From NCBI GenBank assembly GCA_902799185.1, contig CADBZO010000025.1:1-56909 (forward strand): a stretch of DNA of 56,909 nucleotides, read 5' to 3'. This document shows positions 15,923 to 23,548 of the stretch, one piece after another. The notes under the pieces were generated by a model. It was given only the letters and a program-made list of their open reading frames with translations, was not told where the DNA came from and ran no database searches. Position 1 is the first letter of the stretch; every line of letters begins with the position of its first letter. A program made the position numbers and the translations under genes. This stretch comes from an uncultured Bacteroidales bacterium. Its GTDB lineage: Bacteria > Bacteroidota > Bacteroidia > Bacteroidales > Paludibacteraceae.

Positions 15923-16251
15923 AATAACTCTTTTGTCTTTCGACTTTCGACTACATTCTGTAACACGCCCAGCGCATTGAGGCTGCGCGGAAAACCCGTA
16001 TAGGCATAGAGTTGCGAGAGAGCTTCTTTGATCTGGCTGACCGTCAGTTCAGCTTCTAATCCGCCATGGATGGCGGATTCCAGAGCCACAAGGTCACCCT
16101 TGGCTTCATTGCAGGCGATAGTGCTCATCCACGCTGCCTGCTCGGTTGTGAAAGAAAGTTGGTTCATATCCTTGTTTTCTGTTGTTTGCTCGTTACTGCA
16201 TGCCGCCGTCATTACAGCTGCAAGGGCAAGAATGATAAGTTTTGCTTTCAT
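15877..16251 (-). CDS. Carboxymuconolactone decarboxylase-like lipoprotein, N-terminal part of a split gene
   Basis: It starts at ATG 16251 (MKAKLIILALAAVMTAAC), a lipoprotein signal with Cys 18; the longer frame to 16308 begins in the promoter. The following segment (AWMSTIACNEAKGDLVALES and AIHGGLEAELTVSQIKEALS, then QLYAYTGFPRSLNAL) is a typical carboxymuconolactone-decarboxylase-like half. After VVESRK the frame runs into a short false tail. Adding one 7-nt GTCGAAA unit would join it in frame to the part at 15185-15922. It is therefore either a pseudogene or a gene switched by repeat slippage. Confidence 0.8.
   Translation of the reverse strand: MKAKLIILALAAVMTAACSNEQTTENKDMNQLSFTTEQAAWMSTIACNEAKGDLVALESAIHGGLEAELTVSQIKEALSQLYAYTGFPRSLNALGVLQNVVESRKTKELLWVRTQAHWAMITTP
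15930..15952 (-). repeat. GTCGAAA repeat at the frame break
   Basis: On the minus strand it reads GTCGAAAGTCGAAAGACAAA: two GTCGAAA units and a degenerate third. It lies exactly where the decarboxylase/cupin frame is lost. Confidence 0.85.
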
Positions 16252-16277
16252 AGTCTTCGTAAAATCAATTTCGGGTG

Positions 16278-16309
16278 CAAAGGTACTGCTTTTTTCTGAC
16301 ATACACAAG
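16278..16309 (-). promoter_or_regulatory. Promoter of the split decarboxylase/cupin gene
   Basis: CTTGTGTATGTC, an A run with GCAG, then TACCTTTG at 16285-16278 (minus strand) with a 20-nt spacer. It argues that the gene is, or recently was, expressed. Confidence 0.75.
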
Positions 16310-16355
16310 TCCGAATTGCAGAAAAGTTTGCCTGTTTCCCTGTTATTGCCGATTA

Positions 16356-17372
16356 TTAAGATTTAATAATACTATAAGCTAATCGGGGATGATTACATAA
16401 AAAAGTTTTGACAGCGTACTTGAATTTTTTCCAAGGAGAGGCATACCAGTGAGCCACATTTATCCATCGGTACTCTAACGGATAGACATTCAAAGCTCGA
16501 AATTCATTCAGTACTGCATTATATTCATCTAAAGAAAGTTGGGCTTCCTTTGCTTGCATAGGGGTACATACCCAACGCATATATTTTAGCCGATCCAGAG
16601 AATACACTTCGGGGCAACGGTCACATATATATTGTTTTCTGTAATTTGCCGCTTTCCAGCCACTGTTAATCAACAGGCGTTGCCTTTCTATGGATTGCCG
16701 ATGAGTGGAACTATGGTTTGAATTCTGCACATAGCAATATAACCGTAAATCGGTATTTACTACTATTCCTGCTACGCTATATACTTCTCCTTTGAACACA
16801 TCGTCTTCATACAAATGCAGATCTTCTTTGCAATAAATCTTATTTCTAATAATCATTTCGCGTGAATAGACCGCGTCCCATACATAATAATCCGCAACAT
16901 CGTATCGTTTAAGCACTTCTTTTCCCGTGGCAAATATTTCCTGCTTTATTTTGACAGAGTTTAATGAGGTAATAGGATACAAGTCATTCTCGTTGGTATA
17001 ATTAGCCCGATATAACACGACATCGGCATATCCTTTCTCTGCAATATCTACGATGCGGGTAAGTCCGTCCATGCACAAATAATCATCTGCATCCACGAAA
17101 CACAGATACTTGCCTGTTGCTGCATCAATTCCTTTGTTACGAGCAGAGGAAACACCTCCGTTTTCTTTGTTTATCAAACGGATATTTTTCTGATGTGTGC
17201 CAACATACCTCTCAACCAACTCTGCCGAATTGTCATTAGAGCCATCATTTACAACTATAATTTCAGCATAGGGGAAATCAATGCTGTCCAAACAACGCTC
17301 TATGACAGAAGCACAATTATAGCACGGAATAATAACTGATAATAAAGTCTCAGATTTCTGGTGATTATTCAT
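16356..17372 (-). CDS. Family 2 glycosyltransferase
   Basis: A 338-aa GT-A fold enzyme: LLSVIIPCYNCASVIERCL at the N-terminus, VVNDGSNDNS, the acceptor/donor segment GGVSSARNKGIDAATG, and the metal-binding motif DADD (about residue 95). No membrane segment is obvious. It probably adds a sugar in a surface polysaccharide. It is alone between unrelated genes and is AT-richer than its neighbours, which suggests transfer. No clear promoter was seen. The 319 bp after its start (17373-17691) contain no gene I can support; the only structure noted is a small hairpin GGAC-TTGC-GTCC near 17488. Confidence 0.9.
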   Translation of the reverse strand: MNNHQKSETLLSVIIPCYNCASVIERCLDSIDFPYAEIIVVNDGSNDNSAELVERYVGTHQKNIRLINKENGGVSSARNKGIDAATGKYLCFVDADDYLCMDGLTRIVDIAEKGYADVVLYRANYTNENDLYPITSLNSVKIKQEIFATGKEVLKRYDVADYYVWDAVYSREMIIRNKIYCKEDLHLYEDDVFKGEVYSVAGIVVNTDLRLYCYVQNSNHSSTHRQSIERQRLLINSGWKAANYRKQYICDRCPEVYSLDRLKYMRWVCTPMQAKEAQLSLDEYNAVLNEFRALNVYPLEYRWINVAHWYASPWKKFKYAVKTFLCNHPRLAYSIIKS

Positions 17373-17691
17373 ACAAAAAACGCGAATAACTTTTTGTTAT
17401 CCGTTTCTCGGGGCTGTAGAAAATGCCTAATGGATCAGATAAACAATGCAGTTACTCGCGTGAGTATATTATACCCTAACGCGCCCAATGGACTTGCGTC
17501 CAAGGGCACGGGCGGGTGTCTATACACTCCGTGAGCATCTACTTCGTTTTGCTTTCTGAATCAATTCTCTAAACTTCCTATATTTCGAGAAATCAGATTA
17601 CAAACATAGTAAATGCTTTAATTCAATATGTTATTGCGCAACGCTTGCGCTTGTCTTGCTCCTATTTAACGTCTCGGAGAGGGACGATTAT

Positions 17692-18834
17692 TTATTCCGC
17701 AGAGCGGATACTTTGGGCAATAAATGCCTTGATTTCATCTTCGGTCGGCAGCTGGATATGATATTTCTGCACAAACAGATTCGGATCCAAACCTCCGGTT
17801 GCATACTTGACCACCGTCTCGCCGTAGTCTGCGCACAAAAGCAAGCCTATGGGCGGATTGTCATCTGCCGTCATCACTTCGTGCTTGTAATAATTCAAAT
17901 ACATATTCAGTTGCGAAGCATACTCATGGTGGAACTTGTCAATCTTCAGTTCCACCAAGAAATGGCACTTCATCACACGATGATAGAAGACCAAATCTAT
18001 CCTGTAGTAGTCTCCGTCAATCAGTATCCGTTTCTGCCGCGCCTCAAAACAAAAACCGTTTCCGAGTTCCAGCAACATCGTCTGCATCTTATTCAAGATA
18101 GCGGTCTCAATATCTGTTTCGTCTATCTTCTCATGCGATTCTAAGTCCAGAAACTCAAGGGTTACCGGGTTGTGCAACACATCTTTCGGAGACAAGTTTT
18201 GAGCCGTCTGGTTGACCAGTTTGGAAAGCCCTTCTTTGTCTTTCGAAAGCCCGCTCCGCTCATAATAGAGTGTGGAAATCTGACGGTCTAACTCTGTCAT
18301 CGTCCAACAGCCTTTAATGGTCTCCATCTCGTAAAAGGCTCTTTTGAGCGGGTCGTCTATTTTTGAAATAGCAGTCAAGTGTGAAATGGGCAGACGATAG
18401 AACAACTTATCAGCCGGCACTTGCCATGCTTGCTGTTCCAATTCGGCGGATGGCATCCGCCGAATTGCGGTGTTTTCAAATTCGGCGGTTGCCGTCCGCC
18501 GAATTGTATCGGGTAACGCTAATGGGGAATGCTGGACTTGTGCTCTCACATAGTTTAGCACCTCGCGCCCCAGTTGCGGATAGACTTGATACAAACGGCG
18601 GAACTCACGGAAACGACGCTCCGTTAGACCTTTGGTATGCAAGCGTTCCTCCAGACGTTTGAGCAGTTTTGCGCCATACCGGGCTCTGTCCTCGCCGTTC
18701 TGCTCAAACTCCACAATATAGTAGCCCATCAGCCAGTTGCGGGCTGTCAGAGACAGATTGACCGCGTGAGCAGCCTGCTGTTGCAGAGCCGTTTGGATAT
18801 TCTCAATATTTCGGGCTAACAGTTCAAACGTCAT
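17692..18834 (-). CDS. DUF1016 / PDDEXK nuclease-domain protein (YhcG type)
   Basis: 380 aa from ATG 18834 (MTFELLARNIENIQTALQQQ); the longer frame starts inside the promoter. The DUF1016 N-terminal domain covers about residues 10-150 (NWLMGYYIVEFEQNGEDRAR, YGAKLLKRLEERL). The C-terminal nuclease-like domain covers about 190-360, with RIDLVFYHR and FLVELKI, the D...ExK pattern of PDDEXK nucleases. The family occurs in genomic and defence islands; its exact role is uncertain. Two copies of a palindrome (18440-18505) are inserted in frame between the domains, giving TIRRTATAEFENTAIRRM. Confidence 0.9.
   Translation of the reverse strand: MTFELLARNIENIQTALQQQAAHAVNLSLTARNWLMGYYIVEFEQNGEDRARYGAKLLKRLEERLHTKGLTERRFREFRRLYQVYPQLGREVLNYVRAQVQHSPLALPDTIRRTATAEFENTAIRRMPSAELEQQAWQVPADKLFYRLPISHLTAISKIDDPLKRAFYEMETIKGCWTMTELDRQISTLYYERSGLSKDKEGLSKLVNQTAQNLSPKDVLHNPVTLEFLDLESHEKIDETDIETAILNKMQTMLLELGNGFCFEARQKRILIDGDYYRIDLVFYHRVMKCHFLVELKIDKFHHEYASQLNMYLNYYKHEVMTADDNPPIGLLLCADYGETVVKYATGGLDPNLFVQKYHIQLPTEDEIKAFIAQSIRSAE
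18440..18505 (-). repeat. Two AATTCGGCGG palindromes in frame in the DUF1016 gene
   Basis: The first (18440-18466) pairs AATTCGGCGGAT with ATCCGCCGAATT around GGC. The second (18479-18505) has the same arms with a slightly different loop. They are separated by 12 bp, like a REP doublet. Confidence 0.85.
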
Positions 18835-18857
18835 TGTGTGATGTGCATTTTCGGCTG

Positions 18858-18889
18858 CAAAGGTACAACAAAAAATCCGAATGTGCAAA
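18858..18889 (-). promoter_or_regulatory. Promoter of the DUF1016 gene
   Basis: ATTTGCACATTC, an A/T-rich spacer and TACCTTTG at 18865-18858 on the minus strand; spacer about 20 nt, leader about 20 nt. Confidence 0.7.
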
Positions 18890-18942
18890 TAAAATTCATT
18901 TTATTTTGCCATTTGCAGGATTTTGCGACTGTAACTTCGGGG

Positions 18943-18965
18943 GAAACGTAGTGGCGGAGTCCGAA
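18943..18965 (-). repeat. 23-bp block at the -7 end, copy 1
   Basis: On the minus strand this block begins TTCGGACTCCGCC and ends TACGTTTC. It is identical to 25415-25437. It overlaps a promoter-like array (TTTGC at 18993-18989, 20-nt spacer, TACCTTCG at 18969-18962) in which the usual TTTG is TTCG. Confidence 0.8.
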
Positions 18966-19011
18966 GGTACTATATTTTTCGCAAATATGCAAATTTATTT
19001 GCAGAAATCGT

Positions 19012-19048
19012 AAAAAATCCCGCATACGCAAGTGTATGCAGGATTCTT
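19012..19048 (-). terminator. Terminator of the alpha/beta hydrolase operon
   Basis: On the minus strand a hairpin with arms GCATAC and GTATGC (extended by TCC/GGA) is followed by TTTTTTA, about 20 bp after the stop of the hydrolase gene. Confidence 0.8.
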
Positions 19049-19069
19049 TAGTCAATAGGTTGTCGGGCG

Positions 19070-20191
19070 TTATTGCAGATACTTGTTGAAGAACTCAGCT
19101 AACTTGTCCCACGGGATGAGGTTCTTGGGTTCGCCGGTACCGGCAGGGCCGGTGAAACCGCCGTCATAGAGGTCACAATGCGAGGCACCGGGGATGATCA
19201 GCAGTTCTTTGTTCTCCGGGCAGGGATTAGGAGCCACGACGCTCTTATAACCCTCCGCCTTGCCGTCCACCATGTAGTGGTATGCCGCCTCGCCGAAATA
19301 ACGGCTGTGGGCTTTCTCGCCGTGCATGACGAGTACCGCCGAACGGATTTCGTTGATGTAATAGAGGAACCGGCTGTTGGCGTACGCCTGCGTGCCGATG
19401 ACGCGCCAGCCGTCGTTGGAGTTGCCGGAACGGACGTGGTAACCGCGGGCGGTCTTGTAGTAATCGTGGTAGTCCTTGACGAACTGCGGTGCATCGTCCG
19501 GCAGCGGGTCTATCACGCCTCCTGCCATAGCAGTAGGGTCTGCCAAACGTTGTGCAGCAAGTGCCACACGGGCTTCGTGACGCGCCTCTTCGGAGTCGGC
19601 AGAATCGAAATAACCGTTACCGCTGACGCGGGTCATGTCGTACATCGTGGAAGCCACGGTCGCCTTGATACGCGTGTCGGCAGCCGCGGCGTTGAGGGCT
19701 ATACCACCCCATCCGCAGATACCGATGATACCGATACGCTCGGCATCCACTTCGGGTAACTTGCTCAAGTAGTCCACCGCCGCCATGAAATCCTCGGTGT
19801 TGATGTCCGGCGAAGCCGTTCTGCGCGGTTCGCCCGAACTCTCGCCCGTGAAGGAAGGATCAAAAGCCAGCGCAATAAATCCGCGCTCCGCCATCTTCAT
19901 GGCATACAGACCGGACGACTGCTCTTTGGTCGCGCCGAAAGGACCGGAGACAGCAAGCGCAGGCAACTTTGTACATTGTACATTGTCCCTTTGTACATCT
20001 GCCGGCATATAGATGTCGGCAACTAACGTGATGCCGTACTGGGTTGGGAAACTTACCTTTTTGTGAGAGACTTTCTCGCTTAGCGGGAAAACTTTGTTCC
20101 ACGAATCATTTGCATTTACCATTTTATCATCTTGTTTTGCACAGGCGGCAAAGAGTACAGCCGCAAGTGTAAGGGTTATGAATTTTCTCAT
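19070..20191 (-). CDS. Alpha/beta hydrolase lipoprotein (dienelactone-hydrolase-like)
   Basis: 373 aa with lipobox LFAAC (Cys 17). The alpha/beta hydrolase core has the nucleophile elbow IGICGWGG with Cys 159, a Cys nucleophile as in dienelactone hydrolases rather than the usual Ser, and a late catalytic-type His in GASHCDLYDGG. It is predicted to sit on the outer or inner membrane facing the periplasm; the substrate is unknown. Residues around 68-77 (VQRDNVQCTK) are encoded by a TTTGTACATTG-type repeat. It is the last gene of the five-gene operon and overlaps the flavoprotein gene by ATGA. Confidence 0.9.
   Translation of the reverse strand: MRKFITLTLAAVLFAACAKQDDKMVNANDSWNKVFPLSEKVSHKKVSFPTQYGITLVADIYMPADVQRDNVQCTKLPALAVSGPFGATKEQSSGLYAMKMAERGFIALAFDPSFTGESSGEPRRTASPDINTEDFMAAVDYLSKLPEVDAERIGIIGICGWGGIALNAAAADTRIKATVASTMYDMTRVSGNGYFDSADSEEARHEARVALAAQRLADPTAMAGGVIDPLPDDAPQFVKDYHDYYKTARGYHVRSGNSNDGWRVIGTQAYANSRFLYYINEIRSAVLVMHGEKAHSRYFGEAAYHYMVDGKAEGYKSVVAPNPCPENKELLIIPGASHCDLYDGGFTGPAGTGEPKNLIPWDKLAEFFNKYLQ
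19967..19998 (-). repeat. TTTGTACATTG-type repeat in the hydrolase gene
   Basis: Forward CTTTGTACATTGTACATTG then TCCCTTTGTACAT, matching the batD signal-peptide repeat (6615-6650). It is inserted in frame in a loop near the N-terminus. Confidence 0.8.
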
Positions 20192-20703
20192 AGTTTGGCA
20201 ACCAGTTCAACGATTTTCTGTTTGGTGGCATCGGTCTTCTGCTCGTCAATCTTGGCAGTTACGACGCCCGTGTTCTCCGCGTGCCAGTAGTTGCAGATGT
20301 CGCGGAACTCAGCCGTAGCACCGTCATACACGCCCGGCGAATAAGACGAAACGAGAAGCGCCATCTTCTTTACCTTAGCCGGTGCATTGACGCAGTACAT
20401 GCGCTGGATAGCAGCCTGAATCTGTGCGCAGAGCGTGAAATAATAGATCGGCGCAGCGAGTACCAGCACTTCCGCCTCCGCCATGAGCGGATAAAGCTCC
20501 TGCATGTCGTCTTTCTGGATGCAGGCACCGTTGCCCTTGCCGTGGCAGTATTCGCATGCCAGACAGCCGGCGATGTGTTTGTGTCCCACATTGACGATGG
20601 TTACTTTGTGGCCTGCAGCCTCTGCTGCAGCTTTGTACTCTTCCGCCATCCAAGCGGTGTTACCTTTGGCTCTCGGCGAGCCCTGAAGAATTAAGATGTT
20701 CAT
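20188..20703 (-). CDS. Iron-sulfur flavoprotein, NADPH-dependent FMN reductase type
   Basis: 171 aa of flavodoxin-like fold. The N-terminal strand and phosphate loop are MNILILQGSPRAKGNTAWMA; API-YYF follows near residue 86. Cysteines 47, 50, 53 and 61 form C-x2-C-x2-C-x7-C, the compact [4Fe-4S] pattern of Isf-type flavoproteins. It likely transfers electrons between a nicotinamide or ferredoxin donor and a small acceptor in the cytoplasm. It is coupled by a 4-bp overlap to the hydrolase gene and lies 18 bp after the amidohydrolase gene. Confidence 0.9.
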   Translation of the reverse strand: MNILILQGSPRAKGNTAWMAEEYKAAAEAAGHKVTIVNVGHKHIAGCLACEYCHGKGNGACIQKDDMQELYPLMAEAEVLVLAAPIYYFTLCAQIQAAIQRMYCVNAPAKVKKMALLVSSYSPGVYDGATAEFRDICNYWHAENTGVVTAKIDEQKTDATKQKIVELVAKL

Positions 20704-20721
20704 AATGAATTATATTTGATG

Positions 20722-22083
20722 TTAATATTTCTTGTAAATCAGCGGCATGGATTCGGGGGCTAAGGGGTTGGTGTCCACCAGTTTCAGCGACTTGACCATG
20801 TGGAGCGTGCCTTGTTTGTATTCGAGGAAATGCGGCGTTTGGAGGTGCGACTGATACGCCTCTTGGTTGCGGTAGATCTCTACGATGCGGATGGTGTTCG
20901 GCTGCTCCTTCACCTGCATGGGGAAGATACAAATCACACCCGGCTCGGTCTCTACGGACTTCGTGCCGACATTATGCGCGGCGGCGAGGTATTGCTCCAG
21001 ATAACCCTCATTCACCTCTATCTCTGCGATGCGGACGATGAGCTCCGGACTTTCGACTTTCGACTTTTGACTTTCGACTAAATGTTTTTTCATTCGTTCG
21101 ATGTTTGCTTGGATGACTTGCGGGGCGACGTACGGGTAGTCGGTGCCGTAAAGCAGGTGGTCGGGTGTGGTGAGCGTGAGGAGTGCCTGAACGGTCTCGT
21201 CGGACGGCGAACCTGCCAAATCGAAATAGAGGCTGCGGAGGTTCGCATCGAAGTCTATCTCGCCCACCAGACCGTTCTTGCGCATGACGGGATAGAGCGA
21301 GCGCATTCGCGGTATCGCTATCGGCAGGTATGCCCCTGCATGCGGCACAACGACGCGCATTCCCGGATACAGTGCAAAGACATTGCGACTGATCATGTTG
21401 CAGACTGTCCGCGTGGTCTCGGAGAGGTACTCCTGCATGGCAAGGGGCGTCTGGGTCATGACTTTTCCGTTCACCGGCGAAGGCTTGTGCGGATGGAGGA
21501 TGACCAGCGCGTGGCGGTCAGAGAGGAACTGCATCAGCGGGTCCAACATACTGTCGCCGAGGTACTGGCCATAGACATTCGTGGCTAACTTGACACCCAC
21601 CGCGCCGAGTGTGTCCAGCGCGTAGCGGGCTTCGGCGATAGCGGCCTGTACGTCCGGCAGAGGGAGCGTGGCGGCAAAAGCAAACGGGCTTTCGACAGGC
21701 TCTGTCCCGTTTTGACTTTCGACTTTCGACTTTTGACTTTCGACTAAATCTGCCAGTTCCTCATTGAACTGTCTGCACGCGGCATTGCACTCCGTCTGGT
21801 CGCCGAAATACGGATGTGGCGCAGGGAGCGTCAGGACAGCCTTGTCGATACCGGTTTCCGCCATCATCTGCAGATGTGCCTCTGCCGACCACTGCGGCAA
21901 GGGAAAGCCTTCATCAAGCGCCATGCCATGCTTCGCCATCAACTCGCGGTACGAATCGGGAATAGCGTGCGCATGGTAGTCAGTCAAGTCATTTACCATT
22001 TGGGCATTTGGCGTTTGGTCGTTTGTTTTGTTGCACGCCGCGAACATGAATGCTGCCAATGCAAGGATGAAGAATTTTCTCAT
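20722..22083 (-). CDS. Amidohydrolase-2 lipoprotein fused to an antibiotic-biosynthesis-monooxygenase-like domain
   Basis: 453 aa, lipobox MFAAC (Cys 17). Residues 30-335 are an amidohydrolase-2 TIM barrel with metal-type motifs YHAHAI, HPHKP, PHAGAYLP and GTDYPY. Residues about 350-440 form an ABM-type ferredoxin-like domain (LIVRIAEIEVNEGYLEQYL ... YRNQEAYQSHLQTPHF). The joint is VESQKSKVES, encoded by a GTCAAAA/GTCGAAA repeat; a second copy lies at residues 114-124 in a barrel loop. The fusion may thus have arisen through the repeat. The reaction is unknown; a lactonase or decarboxylase on a ring compound is plausible. Confidence 0.88.
   Translation of the reverse strand: MRKFFILALAAFMFAACNKTNDQTPNAQMVNDLTDYHAHAIPDSYRELMAKHGMALDEGFPLPQWSAEAHLQMMAETGIDKAVLTLPAPHPYFGDQTECNAACRQFNEELADLVESQKSKVESQNGTEPVESPFAFAATLPLPDVQAAIAEARYALDTLGAVGVKLATNVYGQYLGDSMLDPLMQFLSDRHALVILHPHKPSPVNGKVMTQTPLAMQEYLSETTRTVCNMISRNVFALYPGMRVVVPHAGAYLPIAIPRMRSLYPVMRKNGLVGEIDFDANLRSLYFDLAGSPSDETVQALLTLTTPDHLLYGTDYPYVAPQVIQANIERMKKHLVESQKSKVESPELIVRIAEIEVNEGYLEQYLAAAHNVGTKSVETEPGVICIFPMQVKEQPNTIRIVEIYRNQEAYQSHLQTPHFLEYKQGTLHMVKSLKLVDTNPLAPESMPLIYKKY
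21048..21079 (-). repeat. GTCGAAA/GTCAAAA repeat at the domain joint
   Basis: Units of ACTTTCG and ACTTTTG (forward strand) encode the linker VESQKSKVES between the amidohydrolase and ABM domains. Confidence 0.85.
21711..21745 (-). repeat. GTCGAAA/GTCAAAA repeat in the amidohydrolase domain
   Basis: Near-identical to 21048-21079, in the same gene and frame, encoding VESQKSKVESQ in a predicted surface loop. Confidence 0.85.
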
Positions 22084-22619
22084 ACGTTCTTGCCCATTTC
22101 GTATGCTTCTTGCAGTTTGGCGTGGCCCGCTATCTCACGCGGGTCGTTCACGCCGCCGCAGAACAGATGTCCCTTGAAGGTGCATTTCTCATAGCAGTCG
22201 ATCCAGCCTTGCAGACCGCTCTCGGCGCGTTCCGGTACAAACGATTCGTCCTCTGCCGCCGTGGTCAGGAGGTAGATATCGCGGAAGCGGTAATCCTTCG
22301 GATACATGGCGTTCATGCGGTCGATAAGGGTCTTCATCTGACCCGACATCTCGTAATAATAAATCGGCGTTGCCCAGCAGACGACGTCGGCGTTGAGCAC
22401 CGACTCCATAATCGCCGGCACGTCGTCTTTGAAGACGCACGCGCCTGTCTCCTGACATTTGAGACAACCGATACAGAACTTGATTTCCTTGCCGCGAAGC
22501 GAGATCAGTTCTACTTTATGCCCTGCGGCTTTTGCACCCTCGGCGAACTGCTCCACCATCGCGTGGCTGTTCGACCCCGCCCGCAGCGAGGTGGATAAAA
22601 CGACTACTTTTTTACTCAT
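22080..22619 (-). CDS. Iron-sulfur flavoprotein, second copy
   Basis: 179 aa, flavodoxin fold (MSKKVVVLSTSLRAGSNSHA). Cysteines 49, 52, 55 and 61 give C-x2-C-x2-C-x5-C, again the Isf-type cluster motif, and ATPIYYYEMSGQMKTLIDR is the flavin-side segment. It differs clearly from the protein at 20188-20703, so this is an old paralogue pair. It overlaps the amidohydrolase gene by 4 bp. Confidence 0.9.
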   Translation of the reverse strand: MSKKVVVLSTSLRAGSNSHAMVEQFAEGAKAAGHKVELISLRGKEIKFCIGCLKCQETGACVFKDDVPAIMESVLNADVVCWATPIYYYEMSGQMKTLIDRMNAMYPKDYRFRDIYLLTTAAEDESFVPERAESGLQGWIDCYEKCTFKGHLFCGGVNDPREIAGHAKLQEAYEMGKNV

Positions 22620-22626
22620 ATCTTTG

Positions 22627-23187
22627 TTATTTTATTTGCTGTCCTCGTACATCGTACATCGTCCCCTTATACTTCAAATAGACCTGTCCGTTTTCGATGA
22701 ACTTGGTACTTGGTGCTTGGGCACTGGGTACTTGATTGAGGTCTGTTGTTCCTGCCTTCTCGAAACGCACGGACACATTGCCGGAGCCGAGGGCAGCGGC
22801 GAGGCCCGAAGGATCATCAATACTGCCGATGCGGGTGTAGGAATAGGAACTGCTGAAGGTCTTATAGAACAGCACCACGCAGTTGTTGCCGTACAGCATC
22901 AGGTCGCCTGCATGAATCGTGCCGGGCCGATAACTGTCGGTCGGCAGCGAAGAGTCCAGATAGTGGTATTTCTCATTGCCGTTCAGTTCGGTCATTGTAA
23001 CCGTCAGCGGCAGCAGTTGGGCAAACGCCCTGCCGGTCTCGCTGTCCGCCAGCGTGGCAGTAAAGGTCTTGGTGCCTACAATGACATTGATTCGCATAGT
23101 ATTTTCCGTATTATACGCCACCAAGGTCTTGCTATACGCCGCAGCGGATAAGCACACCGCCGCAAGAAAAAAGAGAATACGTTTCAT
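22627..23187 (-). CDS. Exported cyclophilin-like fold protein
   Basis: 186 aa from ATG 23187 (MKRILFFLAAVCLSAAAYS), a signal peptide; three earlier in-frame ATGs lie in the leader. The core (MRINVIVGTKTFTATLADSE ... GRAFAQLLPLTVTMTELNGNEKY ... GDLMLYGNNCVVLFYKTF) matches the cyclophilin-like family common in Bacteroidota redox operons. Function is unknown. The C-terminus (QVYLKYKGTMYDVRGQQ) and the segment LNQVPSAQAPSTK are encoded by TGTACAT- and ACTTGG-type repeats. It is the first gene of the five-gene operon. Confidence 0.85.
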   Translation of the reverse strand: MKRILFFLAAVCLSAAAYSKTLVAYNTENTMRINVIVGTKTFTATLADSETGRAFAQLLPLTVTMTELNGNEKYHYLDSSLPTDSYRPGTIHAGDLMLYGNNCVVLFYKTFSSSYSYTRIGSIDDPSGLAAALGSGNVSVRFEKAGTTDLNQVPSAQAPSTKFIENGQVYLKYKGTMYDVRGQQIK

Positions 23188-23227
23188 GTGTGTGTCGATA
23201 TGTTTCATGTGTTTCAAATTGCGATGA

Positions 23228-23258
23228 CAAAATTACTGCTTTTTTCCGATATACAATT
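23228..23258 (-). promoter_or_regulatory. Promoter of the redox/hydrolase operon
   Basis: Minus strand: ATTGTATATC, an A run with GCAG, then TAATTTTG (23235-23228). The spacer is 18 nt, slightly shorter than in the other promoters of the window. Confidence 0.65.
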
Positions 23259-23489
23259 ATCTGAATTGAGGAAAGGCTTGCCTGTTTTCGGGAAAGGGGC
23301 AAAAACAATGCCTTTCTGCATAGTCCTCACCGCTGTATCGGCGAGTATGTACCCTTTGTTAGGTGCGCGTAGCGTCAGCTGCGCGTCTTTTCTATCTCTT
23401 GCTTCCCTCTTCGTCTATTAGCGCGGCATTCTATGCTGCTATATAGCTCTGCCGACACCTCCCGCCTCTTGTTTTTCTTTCTTCTTTTG

Positions 23490-23544
23490 CGCCCGATATT
23501 ATCGGGCGTTATATTCTTGGCAGTTGCGCCGTCTGCCAGACGGC
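23490..23544. repeat. Two palindromes between the operon promoter and the AraC gene
   Basis: CGCCCGAT-ATT-ATCGGGCG (23490-23508) and GCCGTCTG-C-CAGACGGC (23528-23544). They may end transcription of the AraC gene, but neither has a T run on the minus strand. The remainder of 23259-23548 shows no gene I can support. Confidence 0.5.
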
Positions 23545-23548
23545 TTAT

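Noticed and set aside
16060-16081. Palindrome AATCCGCCATGGATGGCGGATT in the decarboxylase gene
   Set aside because: It encodes AIHGGLEA-type residues expected for the family, so it is probably chance rather than an inserted repeat.
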